A stretch of 64,000 nucleotides of DNA from the NCBI GenBank assembly GCA_036244855.1, contig BQKZ01001574.1:44455-108454 (forward strand), in the 5' to 3' direction. Position numbers and translations under genes: made by a program. The notes below the pieces were generated by a model. It made no database searches, was not told the origin of the DNA, and was given only the letters and a program-made list of their open reading frames with translations. The stretch comes from Temnopleurus reevesii. Lineage: Eukaryota; Echinodermata; Echinoidea; Temnopleuroida; Temnopleuridae. This document shows positions 1-12,905 of this stretch, one piece after another (positions within the stretch are counted from its first letter, which is position 1; every line of letters starts with the position of its first letter).

Positions 1-78
1 TTGGAACACTTTTCCTCGTTCCAAATGTTCCAAATATGGAACCAAAAAATTTTAATTTGCACCTTTTAAGAAGAGAAT

Positions 79-258
79 ACATCATAAATCTCTATCTCGG
101 TGTTATTGTACTGTGAGGAAGTTTTGTGTGAAGCTCATCGAACAAGTAATAATAGTAATGATAATAATATTATTATTATCATCATTATTACATCATAAAT
201 TTCTCTCGGTGTTATTGCACTGTGAGGAAGTTGTGTGTGAAGTTCATCGTACAAGTTT
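79..258. repeat. Direct duplication flanking an ATT microsatellite
   Basis: About 68 bases (ACATCATAAAT, TCTCGGTGTTATTG, ACTGTGAGGAAGTT, GTGTGAAG, TCATCG, ACAAG) occur at 79-146 and 188-255, separated by a run of TAA/ATT triplets. Confidence 0.8.
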
Positions 259-2011
259 ACCGTGGGCATCCCTCGTTCCCCAGGGACGCTCGGGTGAATT
301 GGTACAGCTGTGAGTTAACGATGTTTTAATGCTATTACATGGACGCGTTCGAGATAAGTTCGATTGCACACCGGCCTTGGCGGATGGACGAAGTAGATGG
401 AGTGATATACCCAGGCCTACCGCTTAACCCATCCACTCCCGGGTTTGGCTTTACATAGTATGATTATAATCATATGGGTATCTTCCTGGTAATACATGAG
501 TTAAGGGTGGTATTTTGGTTTGGAGTTATGAATTTCTACATGTCTATTTTTAGACATGAAGTTCGTGCAAATTCATGTGTCCACCAATTCTACAAGATTA
601 CTCATAGAAGGAGATTCAAGGCTTTTCCATCGAATATTAAGTGTATATAGGAATGTTTTGTAAAAAGATAAAATGTATTTGGTGCAGCATAGCGATTAAT
701 GAAGTATGATATAAAATACTAGTATAAGATATTTTTTCGTTGTCCATTGGATTTCAATATTTCCCTCTTCATCAGGCTTATCCACTTTGTTTCTATTTAG
801 TATATCTTATTTCTATTCATCATTGGGAATAATTAAGCATGGAACTAAGTATAAGACATCGTTTGTGCTGTATAAGTAGTAGTTTAATATTTTAACGTTT
901 CTTTCATAGTACTACAAAATTCATTTGCAACACCAAAGATATCTCGTGCAATCTCCTTCTCTTTTTATTCCATCTCATCAACAGCGACAAGTATAATAAT
1001 TATGCATTTCTGCATCAAGGCTGAGCGACCATATGGCCGCAAAGTAAAAGTACATCACGACTCATCAATTATTGGTTTCACAATTCGATATACTGGTTGA
1101 TGCCAGTACTGTGTTGTCATTTAGCCACCGGAGAAGAAAAAAGTAAAACCGCAGATTTGTATGACTACTGTATTTGTGCTTCTTTCGCTTATAGCTGTAA
1201 AGATATTGTCATAATTTATTCACATGTGGACAAAACGTGGATTGGATATTGTTACATAAAATAATATCAGTACTCATACCGGTATTTCTCATTTTATTCC
1301 CCTAAATTCAAAGCAGAACCATCCAACAAAGCTTGAGAAATGTATAATTTTTTTTTTCGCAATTCAATTCTCCTTTCTACAAGGGACCAACAATGTTAGA
1401 GGAATAAGATGATGAATACTACTATGGATTGTATATAGTTGTGTTATTTAAAGAATTCACTGGGTTTTATTTTGAAGAAAAAAAAATATTTGGTATATTG
1501 AGATACCTATTTATAATATATAAATATATTAATGCATCTACCAAACAAACAAATGCAAGCAATATGAATGTATGTAAAACTATGCCATATAATTAGTTGA
1601 TCGACTAAGCATCTAACCATTGATAACTCTAATATTCATCACGTTGACAATGGCACAAGAAATCTTTTGAAACATTAGAAATATAATAACACGACTGTAA
1701 ACAAGTTGAAATATTATGCATTTCAAAGTATATAATTTTATATAATGCATAACAATTGATACATTACAATTTTCATTAATATGTAAAAGTTTTAGGTAAC
1801 AAGTGAACAAAAACATTACACAAACATGCGTATGCGTATGCGTATTACTAGGGGAACATTTAAGGATATAAGACGCACAAACAGTTGAAAAGAATGGGGC
1901 TTAAAATATATATACATGTAGAGGTGATGATGGGACGTTCTATTATTTCGAATGCTATCTCCTCCTCCCATGCAAGGTCACTGGGAGTCAAGGGTTCATT
2001 GTGATGGCGGC
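259..2011. other. Non-coding, no recognised feature
   Basis: AT-rich sequence without convincing exon, RNA gene or repeat unit. A short TGCGTATGCGTATGCGTATT run lies near 1827. Confidence 0.6.
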
Positions 2012-2400
2012 TGAGGTACATCGATTTGACGCCAATATAAAGCCTGCATCAACACCTCCCCCCTTATCATGCATCGGTCTGTTATGATGCAGCATTGTTT
2101 TGGTGGATGAGATTTGTTGAAATCTTGTACGTGTATTATATATGTTGTTTCTTTGTATGAATTTTGAATATATGTAACGTTTTTACGCGTACGCAGTCTG
2201 TGAAAGGTTGGTCAAAAGCTTACTCCACACAACGTTACTATTGAGGTACATCGATTGGACGCCAATATAAAGCCTTTATCAACACCTTCCTCCCTCCCCC
2301 TCTTTCCTTTGCACTGCATCAGCATATATTATGATGTAGTATTGTTTTGAGGGATAAGATTTGTTTAAATTTCTTATGTGTATATGTTGTTTCTCTGGCT
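2012..2400. repeat. Two-copy direct repeat of about 150 bp
   Basis: TGAGGTACATCGATTTGACG and CCAATATAAAGCCTGCATCA start at 2012; TGAGGTACATCGATTGGACG and CCAATATAAAGCCTTTATCA start at 2242. Similarity continues through TATGATGCAGCATTGTTTTG and the TGTATATGTTGTTTCT block. The spacer contains an acgcgtacgcag segment. Confidence 0.75.
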
Positions 2401-5400
2401 TTCTCTGGCTGGCTGTGTGGACAGTATGCTACCCACGTCATAAGAATGTGTATGCATTGTTACAATGAGGTTGATAGATGAAAACTTTTTAAAGCGCTAA
2501 GAGATATTTTTATTACGCGCTAGACTTATATTATTATTATTATATAATTCATAGTTGTTGAATTAATTAATCTTTAAATCAAATCATCACTGTCTAAATA
2601 AATTCCCATGATGTAAAGTTTTGTTTTACTTATTTTTCATATGACATAGGTTCATCTGTATTTTTCTAATTTTGGCACAGTCTATATGAACCTAGCCTTG
2701 AAATCCGGAAGCAATATTTCTAATCGCCGCCCTTTAATAAAAGTCTAATTGCTCAAATGCGAGGATTAACCAGGTTCATATTACTATTATGACACTCGAA
2801 ACCAGTGTACAACAGCTGAATAGCAGTATCAATGATTTACACTTATTAAAACTATATGATAAATGTCCGTCTAATTTTTAGTATTGACGCTTCGGTTCGA
2901 AAGCTTTGATTCATTATTGAGAGCTGAGGTTATTATAATCATGCTAAAATTATATGCTTTATGTTTTTATTCACTTTGGTTTGTGTTCTATTTCAATTTG
3001 ACTCTGAACTTGTATTCCAGCATGTATACTGGTAATTCAAGTAATTCAAAAGAATAATGTCTAGAACATTTTTGTATATATGCCCTTTTTATTTATATCA
3101 TGGACGAATTATTATTGGATTACCGTTCGTTTTGGGCCGTTGTGAAAAAGTAAATGCATGAGCCCATGGTTGATGTACAAGCGTCATACCATTAGATTAA
3201 ATTTGAATTGATAAAGTCAAGGAATATCTGAATCTTCTTTAGATAACTGTGAATGCTATCAGAATGGAAATAGTTATTACAATAGAAAAAATGCATCATA
3301 TTATACAAGATATCTAATGACCCAACTATTTTTCTCGCAATAAAAATACCTTTCCCCTGGGTAAACTATGTGTAATGTAATTGACATTAATAATATAGAA
3401 TCATACAGAATAACTATAAATAATGTAACCCAAACAGGCGGGAATGGACGGTAAATGAACTAATCATAATTACAATGAACATGAGCTCAACCAATTACTC
3501 GATTTCGCCGCGTTCATCATGATATATGTAACGTTAATTGAAAAGCAGGATTAAATGGGTACCCTCTGTCTCAACCTATTTCAATTACGTTTTTTGTGTC
3601 GCAGTGAAGTGAACTACTGAATCGCACTGTTACCTTCGCACTCACTTTGTGCATTTGTATGTGATCTTATTAAAGAAACTGTGTGTCAGAAAATTATGGA
3701 CATGCTTATTTAGATGTTGTTCAATAAGAATGATAAATTACATTTATTCTAAAGTTAGAATATTCCTTGATATTATGTATCCTTAATGCCTTAAATCATC
3801 ACACAAGTTTGAAAATACATTGTAGTTGGTAACATTTCTTCTTCTCAATTTATCTTATATCTATAATTTTGAACACTTGAAAGATACAACTCAAAGCCGT
3901 AATACACGTCTAAATCAATTCTTATACACATCTTGCATATATTAAGTAACAAAGTTACACAATGCACATAAGTTTCCCCTCATATATCCTCCTGTAGACA
4001 CAATTTTGATCAAAATGCTACAGGATGAACAATCGCTATGTTGGTTCCATATTCCTGTCTGTCTGGGATAAAAGGTTTGATGAATTCTGTTCTCCTGTCT
4101 ATCACACCTCCACGCATCTCTGACATTTCTGAATAATAGAAAAGGTTCCTACCATTAAACCTTTAACGATCATCGCAAACTCGTTGTCGGTATCTGCACT
4201 GTGAAACTAATTGTCTGAAAATGTATTTTTAAAAAAATATGGCATTATCATCACCATCAGAAATTCAGTGTAAAAATGTTAACTGCGTTTAATGAATACT
4301 TTGGGCAGTTATCATAATAACAATAATAAAAAAGAATAAAAATCGTATTTAAGGGAGGTTTTCTCCTCCAATTTGCTCCCACTACAGACCAGCGACTTGT
4401 GTCTGATTTCGACATGACGAATCACATATGTTTCAGGTACCAATACACATGGTTGCATGCGAGCATATCACTTTCATGATATCTCATCTAAAGTATGATG
4501 ATTTCTGGTCTATATTTTCACAGAAAATTCTGGGAACTCTGTTTGCATCAGATTTGCTTTAATTTAACACAGTTTTCTTCGCAGTATACGCTGTTAGAAG
4601 TTCGCATGTGAAATCTGTTCTGCTCTTGTCATTGTGACGTTTTATCTGAAGTGCTGTGTTTGTACGTGACCTAATTATTTGATGACACTTTTAGACCGAG
4701 CAATTTTTTTTTTCTCGATCTCGTAGTTCGGTTTATGAAAGGTGAGATTGTCGCATAGACGAATTGAAAAAGAAAAGTTAAATCCCGTGAAGCACTCCTT
4801 CTATACATTTCATGTTGTCTGGCTAACCATAACATACATCGATAGAAATACATTTTGTAAAAAACACATAATAATAAATTGATGCAATAATTGAGATGCA
4901 AAAAGGTATAATCAGGTCAAATGACACTAGTAAGAGTACAATTGATTCCGAAGTATGTAACACTATGAATGCATTGCATGTTCATAATTTTCCTCACAAA
5001 CTAATTTCGAAAGTATGGTGGCCTCATGCGACATACTTAAAAGAATTCTTAAGATTAGATCTTCAAAGAGCGTATTTTTCACTATAAAGAATTCTTGACC
5101 ACCAAACAAAAGTTCCAAGGTGATCTTCAATTGAAAGTTCATCACCCACCCGATATTGCAACATGAAGTATAAATTTACAGAAATGGCGTAATCTCTCCA
5201 AATAAAAAAGTACCCAAAGTCGCTGGTGTGAAAGCGAAGCGATGTCCTCCTCATTAAACTAACAACAAAAAAGAGACAAGCGCATACTATTACTCATGCC
5301 ACGAGTGATTACTGATTTAGCTCTCTGTCACATTGTTCTATGCCATGGTTATGGACTTGTTTTTGTTTTTTAAACTCAATCCTTTTTCCGGCAGCTGAGG

Positions 5401-6272
5401 TCTGTTCTCACCCTCTGTGTCCGGTTCTCCCATCAGGGCTGGTAGAGTTTGGATGTGACCCATGTGATTCGGGGATAATGATGAGATTAAAATGCCTCAC
5501 TTTATTAAATATAAGGGAAGATGGTATAAAGAACATTAAAGTACATCAAACATAACATAAGTATAGATTAATACAGCATTATAAAGGTAGTCCAGGGCAA
5601 AGCTTATTTATAATACTGGCTAATCAGTTTATATCAGTATATTTCAGCACACATTGTCAGTTGACAGAAAAGTCCACGTGGTAATTATGCAATAATTACA
5701 TTTTAAAGAATGTTGCTGGATTTCAATTTTTTAATGACTTTGGTTACTCGATGATTTCTCGATGAATGTTAAAAAAGAAACATGTAAAGCTTTAATCTAT
5801 TTATCTCGACATGTACGCACAACATTTAATATTTCTAGACGATTGGTGTAAAAATGGTAAGAATAAGAAATTTAAATTTACTTCTCTTCGAGTACAACCG
5901 CAGAATTTGAAAAAGCATATGTTCTGCCGTTATGCAATCTATAATACAGTTTCACGTTATATTCAGACTCTCAGGAAAAAATTTACCAAACGCTTTACAG
6001 GAAACATCACCTTGATTTGATCAATAAGCTTTATGATAAATTCTACCATTTCATGCAATACTATCTGTGGAGAAAACATTTTAGTTGTGATTGACATATT
6101 TTTTATGTATTTTATTGTATGCTTTCATATTTGTCAAGAAGGGACGGTATAGCCAAAGGGTATTGTCAAAGAGAACCTGACATAGCAACAATTCAACTTG
6201 GCATCCTATTGAATTGCGTATTCATTCTAAGAAAGAGACGTTACACTGAAACGTAGCTGATTTCGTACAATG
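2401..6272. other. Non-coding, no recognised feature
   Basis: AT-rich sequence. The short ORFs at 4671-5555 and 5811-6020 have no domain-like pattern, and I see no splice-linked continuation of them. Confidence 0.6.
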
Positions 6273-6407
6273 TAAAGCCCTGGCCACATAGGACCCCGGA
6301 AGCAACACGATTCACCCCGACTCTTTGTTAATTCACAGTTAACTGCCTCAGAACAATGAGTCGGGTGAATCGTGTTGCTTCCGAGGCCCTGTGTGACCGG
6401 GGCTTTA
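6273..6407. mobile_element. Hairpin mini-element, family C (copy 1)
   Basis: A 135-base near-perfect palindrome. The left arm has AAAGCCCTGGCCACATAGGA, GGAAGCAACACGATTCACCC and GACTCTTTGTTAATTCAC; the right arm answers with AACAATGAGTCGGGTGAATC, GTGTTGCTTCCGAGGCCC and GTGTGACCGGGGCTTT. The centre is around AGTTAACTG. It has no coding capacity. Confidence 0.8.
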
Positions 6408-6769
6408 TAACATTAGAACTTCTAAAAGCGAAGTGCGTCGACATTGAAGCGAGAAGTGATAGTTTACAGGTAGCTATTTATGGGTGTTATTTACCTATCA
6501 GGGTTCAAATGAAATCACATGGTTTGATGAATATACGAAATTCGCGTCCTGTCTTTGTACTTGTGCCACACGGTCAAAGTAGTCATACGGTCAAAGTCAA
6601 GGTCATTTCTCTCAATGTTTAAAGAGAAAAATGGGCATTTCAACATGAGAAAAATTCGGATACTTTTTAGAAGTGCCCCTTGTTTTGCTCGGAGAGAGTA
6701 TATTGATTATTAATTTGCTTGAAATATGTGATGTATAAGACACGGTTTGAGATTCTGTTTTCAATGACA

Positions 6770-7025
6770 TGTGACTCCTAATTTGTTACATTTCATGAAC
6801 TGTGTAATGGCCAAAACGGTCATATTCTCTGTTGTAATTCCGTTACCGGCATATCATGGAGCCATAAGTGTATACAAAGTTAATGTTTCTTCCTTCCCAT
6901 ATGTTACCAGATACTTTGTACTACATTTTAAGAGTTTGATTGGTCTCATAGAGTCTGTCACTGAGGTATAACATACAAAGGTGTAGCTCAGTCAAAATGG
7001 CATGTAATTCCGTTACAGCCCATGT
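6770..7025. mobile_element. Dispersed repeat J (forward copy)
   Basis: It contains TGTAATTCCGTTACCGGCAT, GTTTCTTCCTTCCCATATG, GAGTCTGTCACTGAGGTATA and ACATACAAAGGTGTAGCTCA, ending in GTAATTCCGTTACAGCCCAT. The reverse complement of these blocks in the same order appears at about 10325-10640. The short ORF in it is not protein-like. Confidence 0.65.
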
Positions 7026-7479
7026 GAAATTGCCAAGATGCAATCTTTCTTTCTCCCTACCCCCTCGTCTAGCTTTTCTCTAGACTTGTGTGTTCACTTC
7101 ATTTCCTTGTAATTTTGCCAATGAATAGGATTCTGCTAGGATCGAACGCTGACGCTCTTTTTAGCTTCATTTTACTCAACAGCTCTTCTTTACTTGATAA
7201 GCATTTATTATCAGCAGTTCTCTTTACCTATATTTAAAAAAAAAAAGACCCTATGGCAGCATAAGTGCAAAATATGTTCTGCAAAATACATACAAGCGAT
7301 TATATTCACATACAATACATTCTGGCCGAGGTATAACCGTGACCAAGACATTGAATCCAGGGGGAAGATTCTTTAACAAGCGGCCATACTTGTGTAATTA
7401 AGCAGTCGGGTCTCTGTACTTCGTCGGCGAGGCTTTAAGAGAATATAAATCTCGTGTCCTGTCTCCTTTAAATCATATT

Positions 7480-7795
7480 TCTATACTTCTCTCTCACTCT
7501 CTGTTTATCTATCTCGCAAGATAATATTGCCCTTTTATACTTTTTCCTTTATTTCTGTCTTGTCTGCCCCTTAACTTATCTTTCATTCTGTCCTTCTCTC
7601 CAGCAGGAGGCACCGTATCTGTGTCGTTTTCTCCCCCCTCTCTCTCTCTCTCTCTCTCCCTCCATCTCTTTATCTCTCTCTCTCTCTCTCCATCTCTTTA
7701 TCGCTCTCTCCATCTCTTTATCTCTCTTTCTTTCACTCTTTATCTCTTTCTCTTTCTCTCTCTGTCTCTTTCTTTGCCTGACTGTCTCTCTCACT
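7480..7795. repeat. Polypyrimidine (CT)n-rich tract
   Basis: Imperfect TCTC runs with CATCTCTTTAT interruptions repeating several times. Opposite-strand Arg/Glu-rich frames are artefacts. It directly precedes the 77-bp array at 7818. Confidence 0.9.
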
Positions 7796-7817
7796 GCAAA
7801 CAAAATTATTCCGGAAC

Positions 7818-8043
7818 ATATTGAGTACTGAATTTTCGTATTCCCATGGACTTTGTGCAGGGACTACCCGGTTCTAGTAGTCAAAGAGTTAACCCATTGA
7901 GTACTGAATTCTGTAATACCCATAAACTTTGTGCAGGGACTACCCGGTTCTAGTAGTCAAAGAGTTAACCCATTGACTACTGAATTATGTAATTCCCATA
8001 TACTTTGTGCAGAGACTACCCGGTTCCAGTAGTCAAAGGGTAA
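7818..8043. repeat. Three tandem 77-bp units derived from mini-element E
   Basis: Units begin at about 7817, 7894 and 7971 with (AACC)CATTGAGTACTGAATT or a close variant, share CTTTGTGCAGGGACTACCCG and GTTCTAGTAGTCAAAGAGTT, and end in AACCC or GGGTAAA. Each unit is itself an imperfect palindrome (CATTGACTACT near the left, AGTAGTCAAAG near the right). Single copies of the same sequence occur at 50786-50855 and 59041-59120. Confidence 0.82.
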
Positions 8044-8342
8044 ATTTCCGTTTCATGTCTGCCCCTCATCATCTGTCTATCTCCCTCTCCTTCTCTCTCT
8101 CTTTCACTCTCTTCTCTAACTATCTCCATTAATTTCTCTCAATCCATCTATCTTTAGGTCCCTCTCGCAATCGCCAATGTCTTGAACTTATTTGCTTTGA
8201 TGGGGCTTATTCAAATCTGTCCAAATCAATATTGGCATGTATGGCGAGTCTGAAAAGTGTAGGAAAGGGTCGCAAAGGCCTCTATGGTCGTGACGTTGTA
8301 TCAAGGGCATAGTGGACATTCTGACCAGACATGAACTTAATG

Positions 8343-8565
8343 GGGGTAGTCACACCAACAGGCGGATCCTATCCTGCTGCCAAACTGTCTCATCTAAAAT
8401 TTGAGCGACAAACTATTAATAAATGTCCAGTTTTATGCCTGACTTTAAGATTGGGAAAATCACATTCAAACATCAAATTTCCACAGCAATAAGAAAGTAA
8501 TAATTGCAATTTTGTTGATGCAGTTTGAGAGCAGGTTGGGATCAGTCTGTCTGTGTGACTGCCCT
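8343..8565. mobile_element. Inverted-repeat element F (copy 1, compact)
   Basis: The left arm GGGTAGTCACACCAACAGGC, then GGATCCTATCCTGCTGCCAA; the right arm CAGTTTGAGAGCAGGTTGGG, then ATCAGTCTGTCTGTGTGACT and GCCCT. These are imperfect inverted termini of about 45 bases around 130 bases of AT-rich sequence. Confidence 0.68.
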
Positions 8566-10324
8566 ATAATGATGTAGTACTCTCCAGGGTTTCTTCTGGG
8601 TTCGGAAAGGCCTGCACTTGACCTCAATATGATGGTCAGAAGTTCTTAAATTGGCGTCATAAAAGTAGCTTTCTTTCTCATGTGTATCACACTTTGGAGG
8701 CAATGGAAAGTTGACTGGAAAATATCATATTTGAGAAGAAATATTAGAGAAGTGTAATACAGAATATAACTAAACAGTATTGTATTTACTACAGAAAAGG
8801 ATTGTTATAGATGGCTTAAATTTTAAGAATGGATATATAAACGATCGGAACATAACCCTTTGTGCTTTTTGTGCTTTAATAATTGGATTTTGTCATTTAC
8901 AGCAAGGATCATCATTTATTTAACTCGAACAACTTGGTGAAATGGCGTCTTGGCTCTTTTGTCAAGAGAAATTGAGTCAATTGAGCAGTTATACCAATGT
9001 ACATGTATGCTCGAGGGAAGGTTGAATGTGTTTTTACTTTTTAATTGCCTTGTCAAAACAACCTTGCAGACCCAACAAATCTTATTTCATTTACACATAG
9101 CCTAATCAAGGTTGTAACATAATTCCCAGTATTGATCATGATTATACACTTAGTGCTTATTTGATCATTGATATAAGATTTATTCATACTGTAATAAGCT
9201 GTGATTCATTTTGGAATATGCATGTCTCGTAATGTAGAATATGCAGCTACATTCCTTTTTTTCGACCATCTTACGTTTGACACACTTTCAATTCTTTATC
9301 ACTCTTTCATTTTTATCGCTTTCCATTTTCCATCTTTTGCCCCATATTGGCGTTTTAATAACCCACACGACGCTGCGTCCACTCGTGACAAAAAAAAAAT
9401 CCTCGACGATTGCAGACGACATAGTCTGAATATTGATTTACACTTTTTGGCGCGTAGTGGACAAGCTGTCTGCGATGATTTAAAAGGGTATTTGAAAGAG
9501 ACACTGATGTCAATATTCAGTTTTAATTGGACCGTTAAACTGGACGAATCAGACGTTTATTTAAATGTGTGGTAAAGATCGTAAATAATAGTGTGTGATG
9601 ATACATGAAATGGAGCATACCGTGTCTTGATTCGTGTCAAAGTTTACTATATTTGCCAATTAAATATGATGTATACAATTCATTATTTATATCATACTTT
9701 AAAAAGGCATATGTATAGTATATAAATGGATATAAAGCAATATAGATAGTCGTAGTTATGAAGTGTCAAAAGAAAACATTCAAATTACCGGTACATTATG
9801 GTCTGATTTTTTTTTTCTTTTAGATATCCTTTTAAAATTACAGCGAAATCATTATAATCTACGGTTTACTTCATTAAAAGTATTAAGTTATACTTATCTA
9901 TTAAGTTATACGTATTTATTGAGTTATACTTATTTATTAAGTTAAACTTTGATGATTTTGAGAAACGAGACGTCATTGATTATATCGTGCTGTCATCCTG
10001 AATTTTTATTCCGACATAAAATTAAGCTAGATCATCTCGTTTAATATTCTTTTCGACTCAAACCTTTCCGTCAAATTACTGTTATCCTGAGCATGAAAAG
10101 CAGAAGTGTGATGCATGATTACTTCATCATCATCACTATTATGATATCACAAGCAAAGTAGAGGCGAATTTCCGGCTCCCGCTGGGAACCTAAAGAATTT
10201 AATTTGATGCAGTTATTGTTTCATAACTCACTTTATGATGAATGCACTCGTGGAAATTGTGAAGAAATGTTTGGACCGATACACCATGGGATAGAGATTT
10301 AATACATATGATTGCGTTTTCCTC
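8566..10324. other. Non-coding apart from a small simple repeat
   Basis: A 124-codon frame at 9201-9575 was examined: it has low-complexity Phe/Ser content early and no recognisable motif, so I do not call it. The rest is AT-rich. Confidence 0.55.
9886..9948. repeat. Short tandem repeat of TTAAGTTATACTTAT-type units
   Basis: Four 16-18 base units such as AAGTTATACTTATCTATT and GAGTTATACTTATTTATT. Confidence 0.8.
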
Positions 10325-10640
10325 AATATTCCACATGGGCGGTAAGGGAATAACATACCATTTTGAGCTACATTTTCGTATGTTCTAGCCGAGTGACAGA
10401 CTCTCAGAGACTCATGAAACTCTCAAAGTGTAGTATGGGTTCGATGCTAGCATATGCTATCATGTTGTTCACGTTTTATACCTGCACGGACTTACAGCTG
10501 AAAAGCAGCCTTTTGACTGATTGTAAGTTTTACCGTGAATAAATAAATAAAATACAATACAAAGGAAGAAACACTTTTTACACTGTCCACATGGATGGCT
10601 CCAAATAATGCAAAATGTCGGTAACGGAATTACATCACAG
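10325..10640. mobile_element. Dispersed repeat J (inverted copy) with an embedded retroposon tail
   Basis: The blocks CACATGGGCGGTAAGGGAAT, TTTTGAGCTACATTTTCGTA, GACAGACTCTCAGAGACTCA, GGAAGAAACACTTTTTACAC and ATGTCGGTAACGGAATTACA are the reverse complement of the copy at 6770-7025. Between 10450 and 10555 lies unrelated sequence ending in AATAAATAAATAAA, apparently a later insertion. Confidence 0.62.
10450..10560 (+). mobile_element. Possible non-LTR retroposon 3' tail
   Basis: GCTGAAAAGCAGCCTTTTGA followed by TTGTAAGTTTTACCGTG and an AATAAATAAATAAA repeat resembles 3' ends of LINE/SINE elements from marine invertebrates. It interrupts dispersed repeat J. The call rests on tail style alone. 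Confidence 0.4.
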
Positions 10641-11140
10641 AATTTGCCCGTAAAACCATAAAATTAGAAAAAATATATATTTACCATATTTATGAAAACA
10701 AGTTTTTAAAATACGATAATCACAGATTCCAAGCATATTGTCAAAAGATACTGCCTCCGGGAAAAATTAGAGTAATTTTCCTTTTTGATATTTCCTGATT
10801 TTTCCCATGTGGAATTACCCAGAAGAATATAGGAAATAAAATCAATATGGATTTAATTTAGTATTGCGCATCATGCTTTCCGATATGAATTTAGGGTTCC
10901 TGCACTTAACATTGTCAAAGATTTCTGTCATGTGTATTTCTTCATATTTTGGAGCCCGGGATGGCATAGAAAGAAGTGTACATTCAAATATAATTATTTG
11001 ATATTATAGCAACTCTTATTTATTTATTCATTCATTTATTTAATACCAGTTTCTTTTTGTGTGCCATTGTCATTTGAAGATAGGCGAAGGAACTGCAAAT
11101 TTATTCAGTAAAATAGGATGAACTACAATACTTATCTTAG

Positions 11141-11326
11141 GGGGTGTTGCTCAAAAGTTGCAATTGATCGCAAATCAACTGCAAAGCAGTTGCAAATTGT
11201 AAAGCGCATTTTCATTCGCGCATGATATGCGCTTCTAACAAGACGCACATGAAACAATGGTTTTGATTGGTGCGTTCCTATCAACTGCAACTTGCAATCA
11301 ATTGCAACTTTTTGAACAACAACCCC
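11141..11326. mobile_element. Inverted-repeat mini-element D with TTAG flanks
   Basis: The left end is GGGGTGTTGCTCAAAAGTTG then CAATTGAT; the right end is ATCAATTGCAACTTTTTGAA then CAACAACCCC, forming inverted termini of about 30 bases. TTAG flanks both sides (11137-11140 and 11327-11330), consistent with a target-site duplication. The middle is rich in TTGCAA and GCGC motifs. It has no ORF. Confidence 0.75.
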
Positions 11327-12905
11327 TTAGGCTAATTAAGTACATAATACCGCATTGTAAACACTCAAATGTTAAATCAACATTAAAAGGTTAAATGATT
11401 GGCAACCTTTATTATTATCATGCTGAATCCTACACATATTAAAAGTATACATTTTTGTCACTACCCCAAACTTTCAAAATGTCAGATTAACTTTTGAGCT
11501 TTTAAATTGTGCATTTCTAAATAAAATTGCCTTATCAGAAAACCATTACCTTAAATGTTGTGTACGAGATATAAAATATCCGTATATGTTTATATATTTT
11601 GTAATATTATGAATGTAAACAGAATTTTGTAAGGTCGATTTGTTGTGTTCCATGTCAGCTTACCTGATTTTTAGGACATTCCCAGGAGGTGGAGGAAAGA
11701 GTGGGTGTTTTAGGAAGAGGAAACAGACCATTTAGATTCATAACCATTTTGAGGTTCGTAAACTATGTTTTCATTGGTTATGTGGTGTGTAAAAACGTTG
11801 GCGTATTGGTTAATCTTCCGATAAATCAAAAAGTATTTGTGCATCAGTAAGTTTTCTTTTTGTATTTCTTCACCATGAAGATGAAAATTGCATCTCAATA
11901 AATCTTGAATAATGAAAATTGAGCAAAGAAATAAATCTTGATCAGATCTTTTTGGGTCACCACCAATCAATACATTTTGTAGCCTTTGATGTTGCAATTA
12001 TGTGATGGTTATCATGTCGTTAAAGGTTTTATGAACCGGTATACCATCATGGAACCCTTGATGCGGATAAAAAAAGCTCCGACATAGCGACAAGAACAAT
12101 GACATGTTTTGCAATGCATATTGTAATACGTCTTGATTATCTAGTGTGTAAACGATTTCAGGTTGTCACAGGATAATGAGATAAAATCACCAAGGTGTTG
12201 CTTTAAAAATGTATTAAATTCATTCATCATTTATTGACGATGATGAAATCATACCGCATATATAAATGCATGGACACGACACGTTAATAATTTTGCCGTA
12301 TTTTAGATTATTTATAATTGAAAATTCCCACCATGCACTGAAGAGGAAAAAAATAAATGTTGTACATTTTTTGTAATTGTGTAATAGTGGAGGGGATGCC
12401 AAAACAAATCAAAGACTGCAATAAAATTGGAAAGGGTGTCATTTAATTTTCTATGTATGAAAACCATAGTATCATCGCGAAACAGTGTTTTGTGAAGAAT
12501 ATGACAGGCGATTGATCAATGTTTCTGACTGGTCAATATATCACAACCATACTCGCCAAGCTTTCATCTATTCAAGAAGTGACAGGTAATATGAGATGTG
12601 TCTGTTTACCTGTCCAATATGATGATCCTATGTGTCTCACAACATATGTCATTAAGTTGTTTTTCAATGGAACAGTGTCCTGTCTCTAGCCCGCTCCAAG
12701 GTACGCAAGAGACACTACAATGTATGTAATCTCGGTGGTTTGGAGCGGGCTTGTGCGACCATTTAAATACGCTGCAAAACCGTTTTTTTGGCGTGTTCAA
12801 ATGCTTAAATATATGTACGAGAACTTTATAGCTGCAGGGTAAAAATGCAACGTTAACTGTTCATGCAACGTTAATCTGAACGTTAACTACACATTATTGA
12901 ACTGA

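Noticed and set aside
7194..7376. Possible small ORF after an A-run near 7234
   Set aside because: No homology pattern and no initiation context worth noting.
9201..9575. 124-codon plus-strand ORF
   Set aside because: Aromatic-rich, no domain signature, with an A-run in the middle; likely a chance frame.
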